Shown: in pieces, positions 19,983-29,171 of the stretch | Layout: every line of letters begins with the position of its first letter | Position numbering within the stretch: the first letter of the stretch is position 1 | DNA from: Chara braunii | Taxonomy: Eukaryota > Streptophyta > Charophyceae > Charales > Characeae | Length of the DNA stretch: 30,999 nt | Direction of reading: 5' to 3' | Assembly: GCA_003427395.1 (NCBI GenBank) | Contig: BFEA01000111.1 | Location: 2,852,687 to 2,883,685, forward strand | Translations under genes and position numbers: made by a program | Notes under the pieces: generated by a model | The model's database searches: none | What the model was told of the DNA's origin: nothing | What the model saw: the letters and a program-made list of their open reading frames with translations, nothing else

Positions 19983-20056
<74 letters not shown>
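19983..20056. repeat. (TG)n microsatellite
   Basis: Pure TG dinucleotide run up to the sequence gap. Apparent open frames through it are artefacts of the repeat. Confidence 0.98.
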
Positions 20057-20202
20057 NNNNNNNNNNNNNNNNNNNNNNNNNNNNNNNNNNNNNNNNNNNN
20101 NNNNNNNNNNNNNNNNNNNNNNNNNNNNNNNNNNNNNNNNNNNNNNNNNNNNNNNNNNNNNNNNNNNNNNNNNNNNNNNNNNNNNNNNNNNNNNNNNNNN
20201 NN
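20057..20202. other. Assembly gap (146 N)
   Basis: Run of N between a TG and a GA microsatellite. The true length is unknown. Confidence 0.99.
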
Positions 20203-20212
20203 AGAGAGAGAA

Positions 20213-20278
<66 letters not shown>
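20203..20278. repeat. (GA)n microsatellite
   Basis: AG/GA run with a few interruptions (AAAG, ACAG) near its left end, directly after the gap. Confidence 0.98.
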
Positions 20279-20279
<1 letters not shown>

Positions 20280-20355
20280 ACAAAACATGGCAACGACGCT
20301 GACACTCAGTGTCACACTTGATTGTCCACAATCCTTTCCGAATGCGAATGAGAAC

Positions 20356-20495
20356 TTTTTTTTTTTTTTTTCTTTTTTCTTTTTGGAAAGTGTGTCGATG
20401 TATATTGCAAAATCTTTGAACAGGGGCCGGGGACCTCACAATTCAACCCGGATGTAAACTCAGAACCAGCTGGAAATCGGGTCCAACGTCCCATT
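20356..20495 (-). mobile_element. Further poly-A retroposon 3' end
   Basis: A poly-T run (about 20356-20371), then a 95-bp variable part, then GCTGGAAATCGGGTCC…AACGTCCC (20469-20492), the same tail motif as at 10613, 13150 and 16031 (the last in reverse complement). It lies inside the TA-flanked element. A second, longer poly-T at about 20549-20588 lies 55 bp further on. Confidence 0.5.
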
Positions 20496-20548
20496 CTTGC
20501 CTCGAAGAAAAGAACTGCAAATAGTTGAACACAAAATAATATAATGGT

Positions 20549-20553
20549 TTTTT

Positions 20554-20588
<35 letters not shown>
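20549..20588. repeat. Poly-T tract
   Basis: About 40 bases, nearly pure T. Possibly the tail of another minus-strand retroposon; the adjacent GTGCA(C/A)AAGTCTTATTCTTC occurs twice (about 20594 and 20641). Confidence 0.9.
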
Positions 20589-21302
20589 CCCAGGTGCACA
20601 AGTCTTATTCTTCCTTGAAAGTGTGTATGTTAAGATAATACGTGCAAAAGTCTTATTCTTCGTCTTGCGATTTGGTTGAATATTGGGTGCCACTAATATC
20701 TTAGAACAAGAAGTGTTTACAAACTTATTTATAATTGTAATCTTATGAGTAATGCTTTTACTGTTTCTTATGCTTCACATACCTCCGAAATGCACTTAGG
20801 CTTCTACTTATTGTGCTAGAGTTGAACGACATTGTCACCTCCAGCCCTCACATCCATCGTTAAAGAAAGTACGTGTTTCATTTATATTATGGAACCGACT
20901 CAGTAGTATTTCTTTACAGATCAAAAGTTGAACGATATGAAAATATTATTTTTTTTTTGAACGTGCATGCAAATGTTGCTCGAACGTTACTTCATGCTTG
21001 GCAACAATCATCCCAACGTTCCAGTATAACATGAAAACATTAAAACGTAAATGGAATATATAGTTGATAAACGACATTTCCAACATTAGAGGAATGTTGG
21101 TCAAGCTGTTCAACGAATGTTTCTCTCATATAGTTAACGTTTATTATATTGAGTCAACGTTCAACTAATGTGTGTTTATCGGTGAAGGTTTCTTAATGCA
21201 AAGAAAGTTAGAATATGGTGCATGCTTCATATGGACAATTCATTATAAGTTGAAAAAGTTAGTTATTATAAATTTGGAAATTTTGTTTTTTTTTTGTTGC
21301 TA

Positions 21303-22250
21303 AGGCGACATTCCCGTGGTTGGCGAGACGGCGTGGTTGTAGGCTATCTCCGCATGGGCAAGATGAAGATTCCACTGCTGGTCGTCACGAACGATCTTTC
21401 GGAGAATATCTCTGAGAGTCCTGTTCGTGATCTCGGTCTGACCATCAGTCTGAGAATGGTAAGACGAGGAGAAGCGGACCTGAGTGCTGTATACCTTGTG
21501 GAGCCGTCGCCAGAATCGGTTGGTAAAGCTCGGGTCACAGTCAGCGATGATGCTCAGACATAGGTCGTGGTCTTGCACGACTCGATCAAACACGATGTCG
21601 GCGACCTCACGTGCACTGATGGCATAGCGGCACGGAACAAAGCGTGCACCCTTCGTGAAGCGGTCGACGATGACCAGGATAACATCATGACCGCGGGGGG
21701 TCGGAGGACGAAGAGGACCGATAAAGTCCGTCGAGATGGACTGCCAACGACCCTTAGGGATAGGACGAGGCTGGAGCAAACCATAAGGCAAGTGGTTCGC
21801 ACTCTTCACCTCCTGACAGGTGGGACATTCTGCGACGTAGTCCTTCACAAAGTCCTTGCGCTTCGGCCAGACGTACAGGCGGCTTACACGAGCCAACGTC
21901 TTGTGGAAACCCATATGACCGGCAGTTGCCTGGTCAAGGAACTCTGCTACTGCCCGGACACGTAACTGCTTAGTGGAGGGAACGCATATACGGGGCTCTC
22001 TGGTGCCCTGTGAACTCTGCCAGTACACAAGACCGTTATCCCCGAGAGAGTAGTTCGGGACGGTCTTGCCACTCCGAAGGGTCGCGTGGATGTCGCGATA
22101 GTCGGAGCAGTAGCGATACTGAGTACGAAATTCGTCGATCACCGAGTGATGGATAGTGGTGACCGAGATGAAAGAGAGTTGGATCTGCTCCTGGTCGTGG
22201 TCAGGGCGCCGGGATAAGGCATCTTCGACCCGATTAGTCTCACCCTTGAT
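21303..22250 (-). pseudogene. Gypsy integrase (zinc-binding and catalytic core)
   Basis: Open on the minus strand. HHCC zinc-binding: GHMGFHKTLARVSRLYVWPK then AECPTCQ. Catalytic core: WQSISTDFIGPLRPP (first Asp), IIADCDPSFTNRFW (second Asp; usual text is SDRD), SYHSQTDGQTEITNRTLRDI (Glu). It ends TTGMSP at the inserted element. The D-D-E residues are all present, so the integrase was probably disabled by the insertion and by lesions elsewhere. It is continuous in frame with RNase H upstream. Confidence 0.93.
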
Positions 22251-22770
22251 GTGCTCAGTGGTGGAACTAAACTCGGATAGGTCGCGCCACCAGCGAGCAT
22301 GTCGAGGAGTGAGCTTCGGTTTTGTCAGAAAATCCTGGACAATAGAATTGTCTGTGCGCACCATGAATGGTGCCCCGTGCAGGTAGTGACGCCAGTGTCG
22401 AGCAACATAAACTACTGCGAGAACCTCACGTTCATCAGCAGTGTAGTTTATCTCGGCGGGGAGAAGCTGACGGGAGTAGAAGGCTATCGGACAATCACCT
22501 GAGCGAGACTCGACAGTGTCGTCCTTGACGATGGTAGGAGAATAGGCAATAGAAGGCTCGTCAGTAGCTGGACGAGTAGGCGTGAGTCAGGAAGCAGTGG
22601 TAGAGGTTGGTGGTGGGAAGCGAGGAATACGAGGATGAGAGGAATCAGGAGAGGAAGGGAAGATCTGAGAAAGCATTGCTCCTATAACAAAGTCTGACGC
22701 ATCGGTGGTAAGGATAAAAGGGCGATCAAAATCGGGTAAGTGAAGAACCGGTGCGCAGGTCACCGCCTTT
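22200..22770 (-). pseudogene. Gypsy RNase H with an unusual insertion
   Basis: VLHLPDFDRPFILTTDASDF begins the domain (first catalytic Asp), followed by VIGAMLS. After about 58 extra residues come CPIAFYSRQLLPAEINYTAD, EREVLAVVYVARHWRHYL and MVRTDN (later Asp), then HARWWRDLSEFSSTTEHIKG and EDALSRRP. In typical gypsy RNase H the step from …GA.L.Q to PIAF.SR is only about ten residues. The extra segment is Ser/Pro-rich, then acidic, and has an in-frame TGA at 22587-22589. Confidence 0.85.
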
Positions 22771-23666
22771 TTTTAGGGCGCGGAAGGCGTCCTCGTGGAG
22801 GGGTCCCCAAGCCCAGGGTGGGTTCTTCTGGAGGAGGGTGGAGGTAAGGACGTAGGAATACCTAGCATATTACTATATTAGCTGGTAAGGCCTAAGACGC
22901 TGCGAAGCTGCTTGGCGGATGTGGGGACGGGCCACTTCGCAATAACAGTGATCTTCGCGTCGTCCATGTGGAGACCCTGGTCCGACATGTAGTGTCTTAA
23001 GAAATTTACTTTATGTTGGGCAAAGCGGCACTTGGTCAGCTTGGCGTAGAAGTCATGTCTGCGCAAGCGGTCAAGGACGTTGCAGAGGTGTCTGAGGTGC
23101 TCCTTAAGGGTACGACTGTAGACCAGGATATCGTCGAGTTAGACGAGAATGTACTGCTCCATGATGTCCTTGAAAATATCGTTCATCGCCCTCTGGAAGG
23201 TAGCGGGTGCGTTGGTGAGGCCGAATGGCATCACCGTGAACTCGTAATGGCCGAAGCGCGATCGAAACGTTGTCTTCGGCTGCTCGGCTACAGCGACGCG
23301 GATATGATGGTAACCGCTACGAAGATCAATCTTCGTAAAGAAACGGTTGTCTGCTAGGAAGTCGAACAGCTCGTCGGAACGAGGCAAGGGGTAGCTGTTC
23401 TTAACCGTGTAGCGGTTGAGGCCGCGATAGCCGATGCAGAGACGGAGAGTTCCATCCGCTTTGCGAGCAAAGAGGACGGCTGCACCCCACGAGGAGTAGC
23501 TGGGTTTAATGAAACCCAGTCTCAGGAGTTCCTCAAGCTGACGCTTGAGTTCGGTGGCCTCGGGGATCGAGAGTCTGTAGGGTGCCTGATGGTGAACACG
23601 ATAGTCAGGCACAAGCTGGATGGAGTGCTCGACGTCGCGCATCAGTGGGATGCCGACATACGAGAA
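22771..23666 (-). pseudogene. Gypsy reverse transcriptase
   Basis: Fingers/palm: YRLSIPEATELKRQLEELLR, GFIKPSYSSWGAAVLFARKA, LRLCIGYRGLNRYTVKNSYP (usual text CIDYR; Gly replaces Asp). Motif A: FFTKIDLRSGYHHIRV. Motif B: MPFGLTNAPATFQRAMNDIF. Motif C should read Y-L-D-D but a TAA at 23139-23141 replaces the Tyr codon, followed by LDDILVYSRTLKEH. Connection: HDFYAKLTKCRFAQHKVNFL…VPTSAKQLRSVLGLTS, then TAA at 22878-22880. From there to 22770 the usual tether text (…LLQKNPPWAWGPLHEDAF…) lies in a shifted frame, so a small deletion plus compensating shift occurred. Confidence 0.93.
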
Positions 23667-24384
23667 CTACGATGGGAAAACATCGTGGTACTCTCGAATG
23701 AGGTCACGAACTGCGGGGTCCAGGTCAGCCGTATATCGTGCGAGTTCCTCAGCGTCAGCGTTAGCGCGCGACGACGGGGTGGACTCGACGGACGGCGGAG
23801 GGGCGAAAGTAGAGATGAGAGCCATGGAGATAGAAGGAGGATCAGGCTCCAGAGGGATGAGCTCGGCGTCGGGACAGGGTGGATCATAGTGTAAGAAATC
23901 CGTTACATTGACCATAAAGAAGGTGACGTCGTCCTGTCGGACGAAGTGGGTGAACTGCCGAGGCGAGGTGACAGTGATAGAAGGAGATGGTGTGGGCACG
24001 GAAGGCTCCGGGGGAGGAGGATCGGGGCGTGGTGTAGCAGTGGTATCTATGAAAGGTACGCGATACGTCTGTCCACACTTCGTTTTGAGGACGAGAGTGT
24101 TGATCGCCCAATCGACCTCAGTGCTGTGGAACTGACGAGACCACGGAGTGACGATAATGAAATCGTACCCCGTCTCCATCACATCGAAATGTGCAGAGGA
24201 GTGGTGGCGACGAGACGCCGGGGGACAATCAGTCGGCTCGAGAGTGAGGAAGAAAGGGAGGTCGGTGACCGTCTGATCGAAGAAGCGTTGGGTCTTGNCA
24301 TCCCCTAGGGTGACAGAGATGGGAGTCGGAGACCCTGTCGTGGGTAAGCGGGCTTCTTTCACCACACGGGTGAATGAAGTCGCC
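23667..24384 (-). pseudogene. Gypsy pol region between protease and RT
   Basis: Open from about 24375 to TAG 23667-23669. It contains protease C-terminal text (FTRVVKEARLPTTGSPTPIS), then …HFDVMETGYDFIIVTPWSRQ (a pattern seen after the retropepsin flap, ending in …D.I.G..WL…), then a Pro-rich spacer and DAEELARYTADLDPAVRDLI…REYHDVFPS, the usual lead-in to RT. One ambiguous base at 24298. Confidence 0.8.
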
Positions 24385-24815
24385 CTAAGAGCCGGAATCC
24401 CACAACGCTGAGTACACCCTCTTGGAGGTCCCCAGTCGTACTGGAATGATCGGGAGGGTGCGATCAGGGTCAGAGAGGATGGTGAGAAGGCGATGCAGTG
24501 CAGCGACATGGAGGGTGAGTCGCTCCTGACGAGCCTGGAGCATGTTCAAGTCCAGAAGAGAGGACACAATGTCCTCGCGAGTAGTGAGCTACTCGTTGCA
24601 ACGGGCTGAGCGAATGGCTCGACACGACAGTAGTCGCGGAGGAGTAGAAGGGGAGACGGTGGTCTGCGGAGGCGCAGACGGTACGGCGACAAAGGGCTGA
24701 GTACACTCTGTCGGGTCTTGCGATACCTCAACTCCAGTAGGCTGAGGGGCAAACCGCGACGGGGATGTGGGGAAGCCGGCTACTGGGGAGGGCGAAGGTG
24801 TACATTGCACCGTGG
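24385..24815 (-). pseudogene. Gypsy aspartic protease start and gag-pol spacer
   Basis: A minus-strand frame with in-frame stops: Pro/Thr-rich spacer, then LLDLNMLQARQERLTLHVAA, IIPVRLGTSKRVYSALWDSGS, a TAG at 24385-24387, and GDFIHP. SALWDSGS.GDFIHP is the retropepsin active-site strand (usual A.(I/V)DSGA..NFI). A one-base shift close to 24370 moves the rest of the protease into the frame of 23667-24384. Confidence 0.75.
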
Positions 24816-25205
24816 CTAGGAGGCGCCGTGGGGATGAGAGGCGTCGCGGGGGGACTGAGCACGACGCTGGTGGGAAAGGTCAGTGTAGTGGTGGTCGAGG
24901 GCGGTGGTATAAGGGCACTGCGAGGAGGTATGATTGTCCAGGCGGCATCGCAAACACCCACGCCGTCCCAAAATAGCCGCGCGCTCCTCAGCGGAAAGGA
25001 CACTGCGAGGAGGGACAAAACCCTGAGGGAGATCCTGTTGAGGGACCTTGGGGGGCGATGCGCCAGCGTGACCGGGGCGGCTGCGTGCCCGGGAGAGGGC
25101 GAAGAGGATGAGTTGGAGGCGCTTGGCCATAGGGAGAGTAGAGTCCTCCACGTGATGGTGGACGGCCTCGCCGAGGTCGAGGTCGTCGTTATGGTCACCT
25201 CTGGC
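24816..25205 (-). pseudogene. Gypsy gag zinc knuckle (nucleocapsid)
   Basis: A frame separate from the capsid part: GDHNDDLDLGEAVHHHVEDS, then AEERAAILGRRGCLRCRLDN followed by HTSSQC, i.e. a CX2CX4HX4C zinc knuckle that binds the element's RNA. It ends at 24816-24818. The switch from the capsid frame occurs around 25180-25210 and needs a one-base indel. Confidence 0.85.
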
Positions 25206-26882
25206 GACAGCAGGGCACCCGCGTTCTTCTCACCATACGCGAGCGCGCTGAAGCGGCGCGAGAAGTGGTGGCCCTGCTGCGCGGAACGGCCGGGTTGACC
25301 GCGGAAAGGGGAACGATGCTGCGAAGTGTCGTGAGAGGAGGAAGAGGCGTAGCCCGTGCGCTGAGGCTGGGAGGAGGAGGCAGGGTGAAGACGGGCCCGC
25401 ATCCGCTGATGGTCCCTGGCGGCCTCGTAAGCCCGCTGGGCCGATGTGAACTCGTACTGCCATAACTCGGAGCGATACTTGAGCATAAGGCTGGCCAAAA
25501 AACGATCGATAAGGGCAGCCTCGGGGAGAAACGCCACGTCACAAATGAGGAGGGCGTCCTGGAAGACCTGGATGTGGCGATCCAGGCCGGCCGCGCCACC
25601 AGAGCCGGACCAGCGTGTAGTGACGACACGCTCGAAGGCGTCAGTCACGTCATGTCGAGCTCCGAAGCGATCCTCGAGGAACTCCTAGAAATCCATGAAG
25701 GTCAGAGTCCGACCCGCATGAAGGGAGTAAGCGTAAAAATCCTCCCAGACGTCAAAAGGACTGCCACGCGGGCGCGTGGAGAGGTGACCCACCCACGAGT
25801 CAGGTGGGGCGCCCATGAGCTGGAGGGTGCGGGTGGCAGACTGTAGCCACCGAGACACGCGTATGCCTGTACCATCATACAAGACAATTTTCGTCAAGCG
25901 TACGAGTGGTGCGCCACCATTTTGGCGGCGAGGGGATCGAGGAGCAGAGGCTTGTGCCACGACTGAGTAAGTCGGCGCAGGTCCTGGAAAAAGGGGCGCA
26001 GCTGACTGTGCGCCCGGGCCACATGGGGGAGTGGTGGGGGCGACGACGGCAGGCTACGAGGGAGCTGCGGTAGAAGAGGTGGCAACAACTGCAGTAATAT
26101 GAAAAAGGTAGGATGGGGTTGGATAGGGTGCAGGGCGAGGAAAGTGAGCCTGCATGGAAGGAAGAGTAGAGGAAGGAGGGGGTGCGCCCGAAGGCACGGC
26201 CACCTGTGAGGGTGGGGGTGGCTGAAAGCGTAAGAGGGCGAGGTCGGCCCGGATGTGGGCAAGCTCGTCCTCGAGACGTTGGACGTAGACCGTGCGAGGA
26301 TGCCAAGAGGATGAGTGGGGGAGGTGGACGCACGAGCGGCGCGGGGCATCCCAGAGGGGGAAGAGCCAGGTGGCGCTGCGGTCGTGCGAAGGGGATGGAG
26401 AAGCGGGGCACCCGGAAAAGCTGAGATCATGGTAGCGGGTTGTGGTCCCGTGGCCGTAGTGACCGGAATCTGGGCGGGTGCACCCGTAGACTAAGGGAGA
26501 ATCTGACTCGTGGCGGCCGTCGAGTTAGGGGCGTGGACGGTCACCAAGATGGTCGGGTCGGGGGCAGCGGAGGAGGAAGCTTCACCGTGGCTACCCTGTC
26601 GGAGGACTGGGGACCCGGAATGAGAACCGGGAGAAGAGAGAGAGAGTCAGGAGATGAGGGACAGACAGCGTCCTGGAGTTGCTGCACGCCGGCGGTAAGG
26701 GTCGCCACCTGCACCTGTAAGGGCGTGAGGATCGCGAGTTGTGCCTGAATGGGCGCGAGGAGGAAGGTGAGGAGGGTGTGCAGATCCCCCTGAGGTTGCT
26801 GGCCCTGGACCGCCGACACGGGTGTGGAGCCCGATGTAGTGGTCGTCGCCGCGTCGGCGGCGTGTGACACACCGTCGGCCAT
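25180..26882 (-). pseudogene. Gypsy gag, N-terminal and capsid parts
   Basis: It starts at an ATG (26880-26882) with MADGVSHAADAATTTT and a helical Gln/Leu-rich stretch (IQAQLAILTPLQVQVATLTA). The frame changes at least twice between 26541 and 26300, after which YVQRLEDELAHIRADLALLR and a Pro-rich region are read, with a TAG near 26060. The capsid-like text is NGGAPLVRLTKIVLYDGTGI, LMGAPPDSWVGHLSTRPRGS, FDVWEDFYAYSLHAGRTLTF, TAG at 25685-25687, then EFLEDRFGARHDVTDAFERV and FLASLMLKYRSELWQYEFTS, typical of plant gypsy gag. The Arg/Ser-rich tail leads to the zinc knuckle. Confidence 0.8.
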
Positions 26883-27179
26883 GGGGAGGTGACAGACCGA
26901 ACTAGAGGAGGTCTGCGCGAGCGGAGGGCGTAGGGGGGGGTCCGCGGTAGAAAGCGGCGGACGGCGCTAGCAAGGCTGACGCGGACGCCGTCAAAGGGGG
27001 AGGGGTGGTTCGGGTCCAGGGTGCCCAAATAGGAAGGGGAAGTAGGGGGGGTTTGAAGAACCCTAAACCCAAGAAAAACCCTAAGAAAACCCTAACCGGA
27101 GTTTGAGTGGTTAGGGTAGGGTACCGGTGACCTAATCAAGAAAATAAAATAGCAAGCATAGGGGGAGGGGAAGGCGGGA

Positions 27180-27485
27180 GAAAATAAATAAACAGCGAGA
27201 TTTCGAGAGAAAATAAAAATAAATAAAAAAATAAATAAATAATAATAATAATAAAAAAAAGGAAATAAAATATGAAGAGATAAATAATATTTATTTTTTT
27301 AGAATTTTCGACAACATTTCCTACCCCCCATGGGGTCAAGAGTGTGTCAAGGGAAAGAAGAGACCAAGATAAGCAAACTAGGTTTCAAAGTGCCACAAAT
27401 GAAAAATTTCAGAAAATAAATAAAGAAATAATAAATAAATAAACAAATAAATAAATAAACAAATAAATAAATAAATAAATAAGTT
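27180..27485. repeat. AAATA/AATAAA-type simple repeat
   Basis: Two blocks (27180-27295 and 27415-27485) of A-rich AAATAAATA repeats in the element's leader, interrupted by the first hairpin repeat. Confidence 0.9.
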
Positions 27486-27659
27486 AATAAGTGGATGAGG
27501 AAGTGGGGAGAAATGAACTATATGATTTTTCAAAAATTTCGGCAGCATTTTGTTACCCCCATGGGGTCGAAGTGTGCCGAAAAAACTAAGTTAAAGAAAA
27601 AAATTAGAAAATTTCGGCAGCATTTCGTTAACCCCACGGGGTCAAAACGTGTGCCGAAG
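27304..27659. repeat. Three hairpin-forming direct repeats in the leader
   Basis: Copies at 27304-27352, 27534-27592 and 27609-27659 share ATTTCGGCAGCATTT, a central (A)CCCC(A)TGGGGT palindrome and a terminal GTGTGCCGAA. In copies 2 and 3 TTCGGCA pairs with TGCCGAA around the inner CCCC/GGGG stem, so each can fold into a two-part hairpin. Copy 1 is diverged but keeps the inner palindrome. Confidence 0.8.
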
Positions 27660-28188
27660 GCAAGAGAGACTAACACCTAATCAGATTTAAGGTTGTCGCA
27701 AAGAAAATCGAATTTTCAGAATAAGTAGAAAAATAAATGAAATAAATCAGAAAATGAGAAAAGAAGGTGCGAAGGAAGATAATTCGATTTTTTGGAAAAA
27801 CGAGAAAAGATAAATCAAAAGAGAGGTGGAAAGAAGAAAAACAGAGAAATTTTCGAAGTAGGGGGGGGAAGGGAATGAAAAGTGAAGGAGGAAAGAGAGA
27901 AATAGGTGGAAGAGAAAAAAAGATGGAAGTGGGAGGTAGGGGGATGATGTGGTGGTAGTTGGGGGAGAGGAGGGTGCGAGAATGGGAGAGAAAGGGATGG
28001 GGAAAGGTGGAGAGGGATCAAGAAGCAAAGAGAAAAGAAGGAGGAAAGAAAATAAAATAAATAAAGAAAAGAGAGTAAAAGAGTGGGTGGTGGGAGAAAA
28101 GGTGGGGTGGGGAGAGGGGTATGAGTAAAAGGAGAGAGAGAAAGGGAGAGAAAGTGGGTTAGTAGGGAGAGGGGAGAAGTGATAACTG

Positions 28189-28209
28189 GCCCTTGGTGTC
28201 TCCAAGGGC
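28189..28209. repeat. Perfect 8-bp hairpin in the leader
   Basis: GCCCTTGG TGTCT CCAAGGGC. A second perfect hairpin, CCAAGACC AGGAG GGTCTTGG, follows at 28220-28240. Both have 5-nt loops. Confidence 0.8.
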
Positions 28210-28844
28210 ACAAGGTATACCAAGACCAGGAGGGTCTTGGCCTTCGCTGCAGCAAGCCAGCTGGAGGAGAGAGGGGGCTGAGATCTTGATCAGTCCCTAG
28301 CAGCAGTTCTGCGGATCTGCAGATTTAGGGTCTGTTGTGTGAGCAGACCCTCACCACTGTAGAGCAGCCTTCAGTTCCACCACAAGCTGCCACGTGGCAG
28401 TAGAGATGGCCACGTGCACAGGCAACAGCAAGCGAGGGGTGGGGGCAAATAGCAGCCCGGGTGCTGTTGCCCTGCTCGCCGGAGGGGGGCGCGGGCACAC
28501 AACTCTTCAACAGCAGTGTGCCACTGTATAGGACCATACTCACACTGTGGCGAGTGTGTTATGACAGCAGTATACGCACACGCAAGCCCAACAACTGCCT
28601 GGGTCCAGCAGCAACAGCATCCCGGATCTTGATAATATAATTCGGGAGCGAGGCGGGGCAAGGCAGCGGGGCAGCGTGGGCGTGTGGCGCGCGCACGTGC
28701 GTTGGCCTTGGTCTCGCCCTGCTCATGACCACACTCACTTTTTCGCCACGTGTCACCTTCGTGCTGCACCGTTTTTCTGCCCTCGACAGGTTTTGTTGTT
28801 TTCCCAGCGGTACAGGGTGGTGGGTGGGAGCGGGGAACGTTCCC

Positions 28845-28856
28845 GCTCCGATACCA
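28845..28856 (-). promoter_or_regulatory. Primer binding site (initiator Met tRNA)
   Basis: Minus strand TGGTATCGGAGC, one base inside the 5' LTR end. The standard initiator-Met tRNA site is TGGTATCAGAGC, so one mismatch. Position, spacing and sequence fit minus-strand priming and fix the element's orientation. Confidence 0.9.
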
Positions 28857-28857
28857 A

Positions 28858-29166
28858 CGTAGCGGACCCACTGGGAAGGTGCTCCGCCTGGGATATAGAT
28901 AGAGATGGAGGATGAGGGAGGAGCGAGATGGCACAGCGCAGCTCCCACGCAAGACTCCAACGCTTGTACTCCAAAATCGTGCAAGTGTAGAATGAGACAG
29001 AAAGCAGACAACTGCTGGGGTATACCCCAGCGGACTGATGGGACTGGACTGGACTGGCTGGTACCGACAGAGGTACCGGCTTGGACTGGACTGCCCCGAA
29101 TACAACACAGGCCTGTGAGGACAGGCCAAGGGGCTGGTCTCACAGGCCAACCAGAGGTCCGCTACA
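28858..29166 (-). repeat. 5' LTR of the gypsy element
   Basis: 309 bp, partner of 17503-17811. The inner terminal base is changed (CG instead of CA). It contains a perfect 16-bp palindrome CTGGGGTATACCCCAG (29015-29030) and a 10-bp stem GGCCTGTGAG / CTCACAGGCC (29110-29119 and 29139-29148). On the element strand CTATCTATATCCC near the 3' end (about 28890-28905) could be a TATA-like promoter; this is only a guess. Confidence 0.93.
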
Positions 29167-29171
29167 CCCAC
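29167..29171. repeat. 5-bp target duplication CCCAC (gypsy element, right)
   Basis: CCCAC immediately outside the 5' LTR, identical to 17498-17502. Confidence 0.88.

Larger units (their letters stand above)
19732..21300. mobile_element. TA-flanked inserted element with short inverted ends
   Basis: It interrupts the gypsy integrase. Left end GCAACAGAAAAAAAAC and right end (reverse complement) GCAACAAAAAAAAAAC form a 16-bp inverted repeat with one mismatch; TA sits on both sides (19730-19731 and 21301-21302). Removing the element and one TA restores the integrase text (TGMSPY then CDLGHHPRVP), strongly supporting the boundaries. A TA duplication is typical of Tc1/mariner-type DNA transposons and their non-autonomous derivatives. 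No transposase is seen. Both ends are rich in CAACGTT-like motifs. The interior holds TG and GA microsatellites, a gap and a retroposon 3' end, so the original element was shorter. Confidence 0.7.
26883..28844 (-). other. Gypsy untranslated leader (about 2 kb)
   Basis: Between primer site and gag ATG. From the gag side: a GC-rich stretch; an AAATAAATA-rich microsatellite region (27180-27485); three hairpin repeats (27304-27659); a strongly purine-rich plus strand (27750-28170, so pyrimidine-rich in the element's RNA sense); two perfect hairpins at 28189-28209 and 28220-28240; and a GC-rich segment to the primer site. No gene is supported, and a long open stretch across 28371-29171 runs through the LTR and is dismissed. 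Confidence 0.65.
17503..29166 (-). mobile_element. Ty3/gypsy chromodomain LTR retrotransposon, full-length, defective
   Basis: An 11.66-kb minus-strand element: 5' LTR 28858-29166, primer site 28845-28856, long leader, gag, protease, RT, RNase H, integrase, chromodomain, 3' LTR 17503-17811, bounded by CCCAC. The order RT-RNase H-integrase defines Ty3/gypsy (Metaviridae); a C-terminal chromodomain defines chromoviruses, common in green plants. The LTRs are equal in length and differ at about 22 of 309 positions by eye (about 17 transitions). All reading frames are interrupted, and the integrase is split by a 1.57-kb insertion, so the copy cannot be autonomous. A polypurine tract next to the 3' LTR was not found. 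Confidence 0.93.

Noticed and set aside
19973-20457. Open frames through the microsatellites and gap
   Set aside because: Dinucleotide repeats and N bases create artificial open frames.
28371-29171. 266-codon minus-strand open frame
   Set aside because: It runs across the 5' LTR and primer site of the gypsy element; composition gives no protein family.
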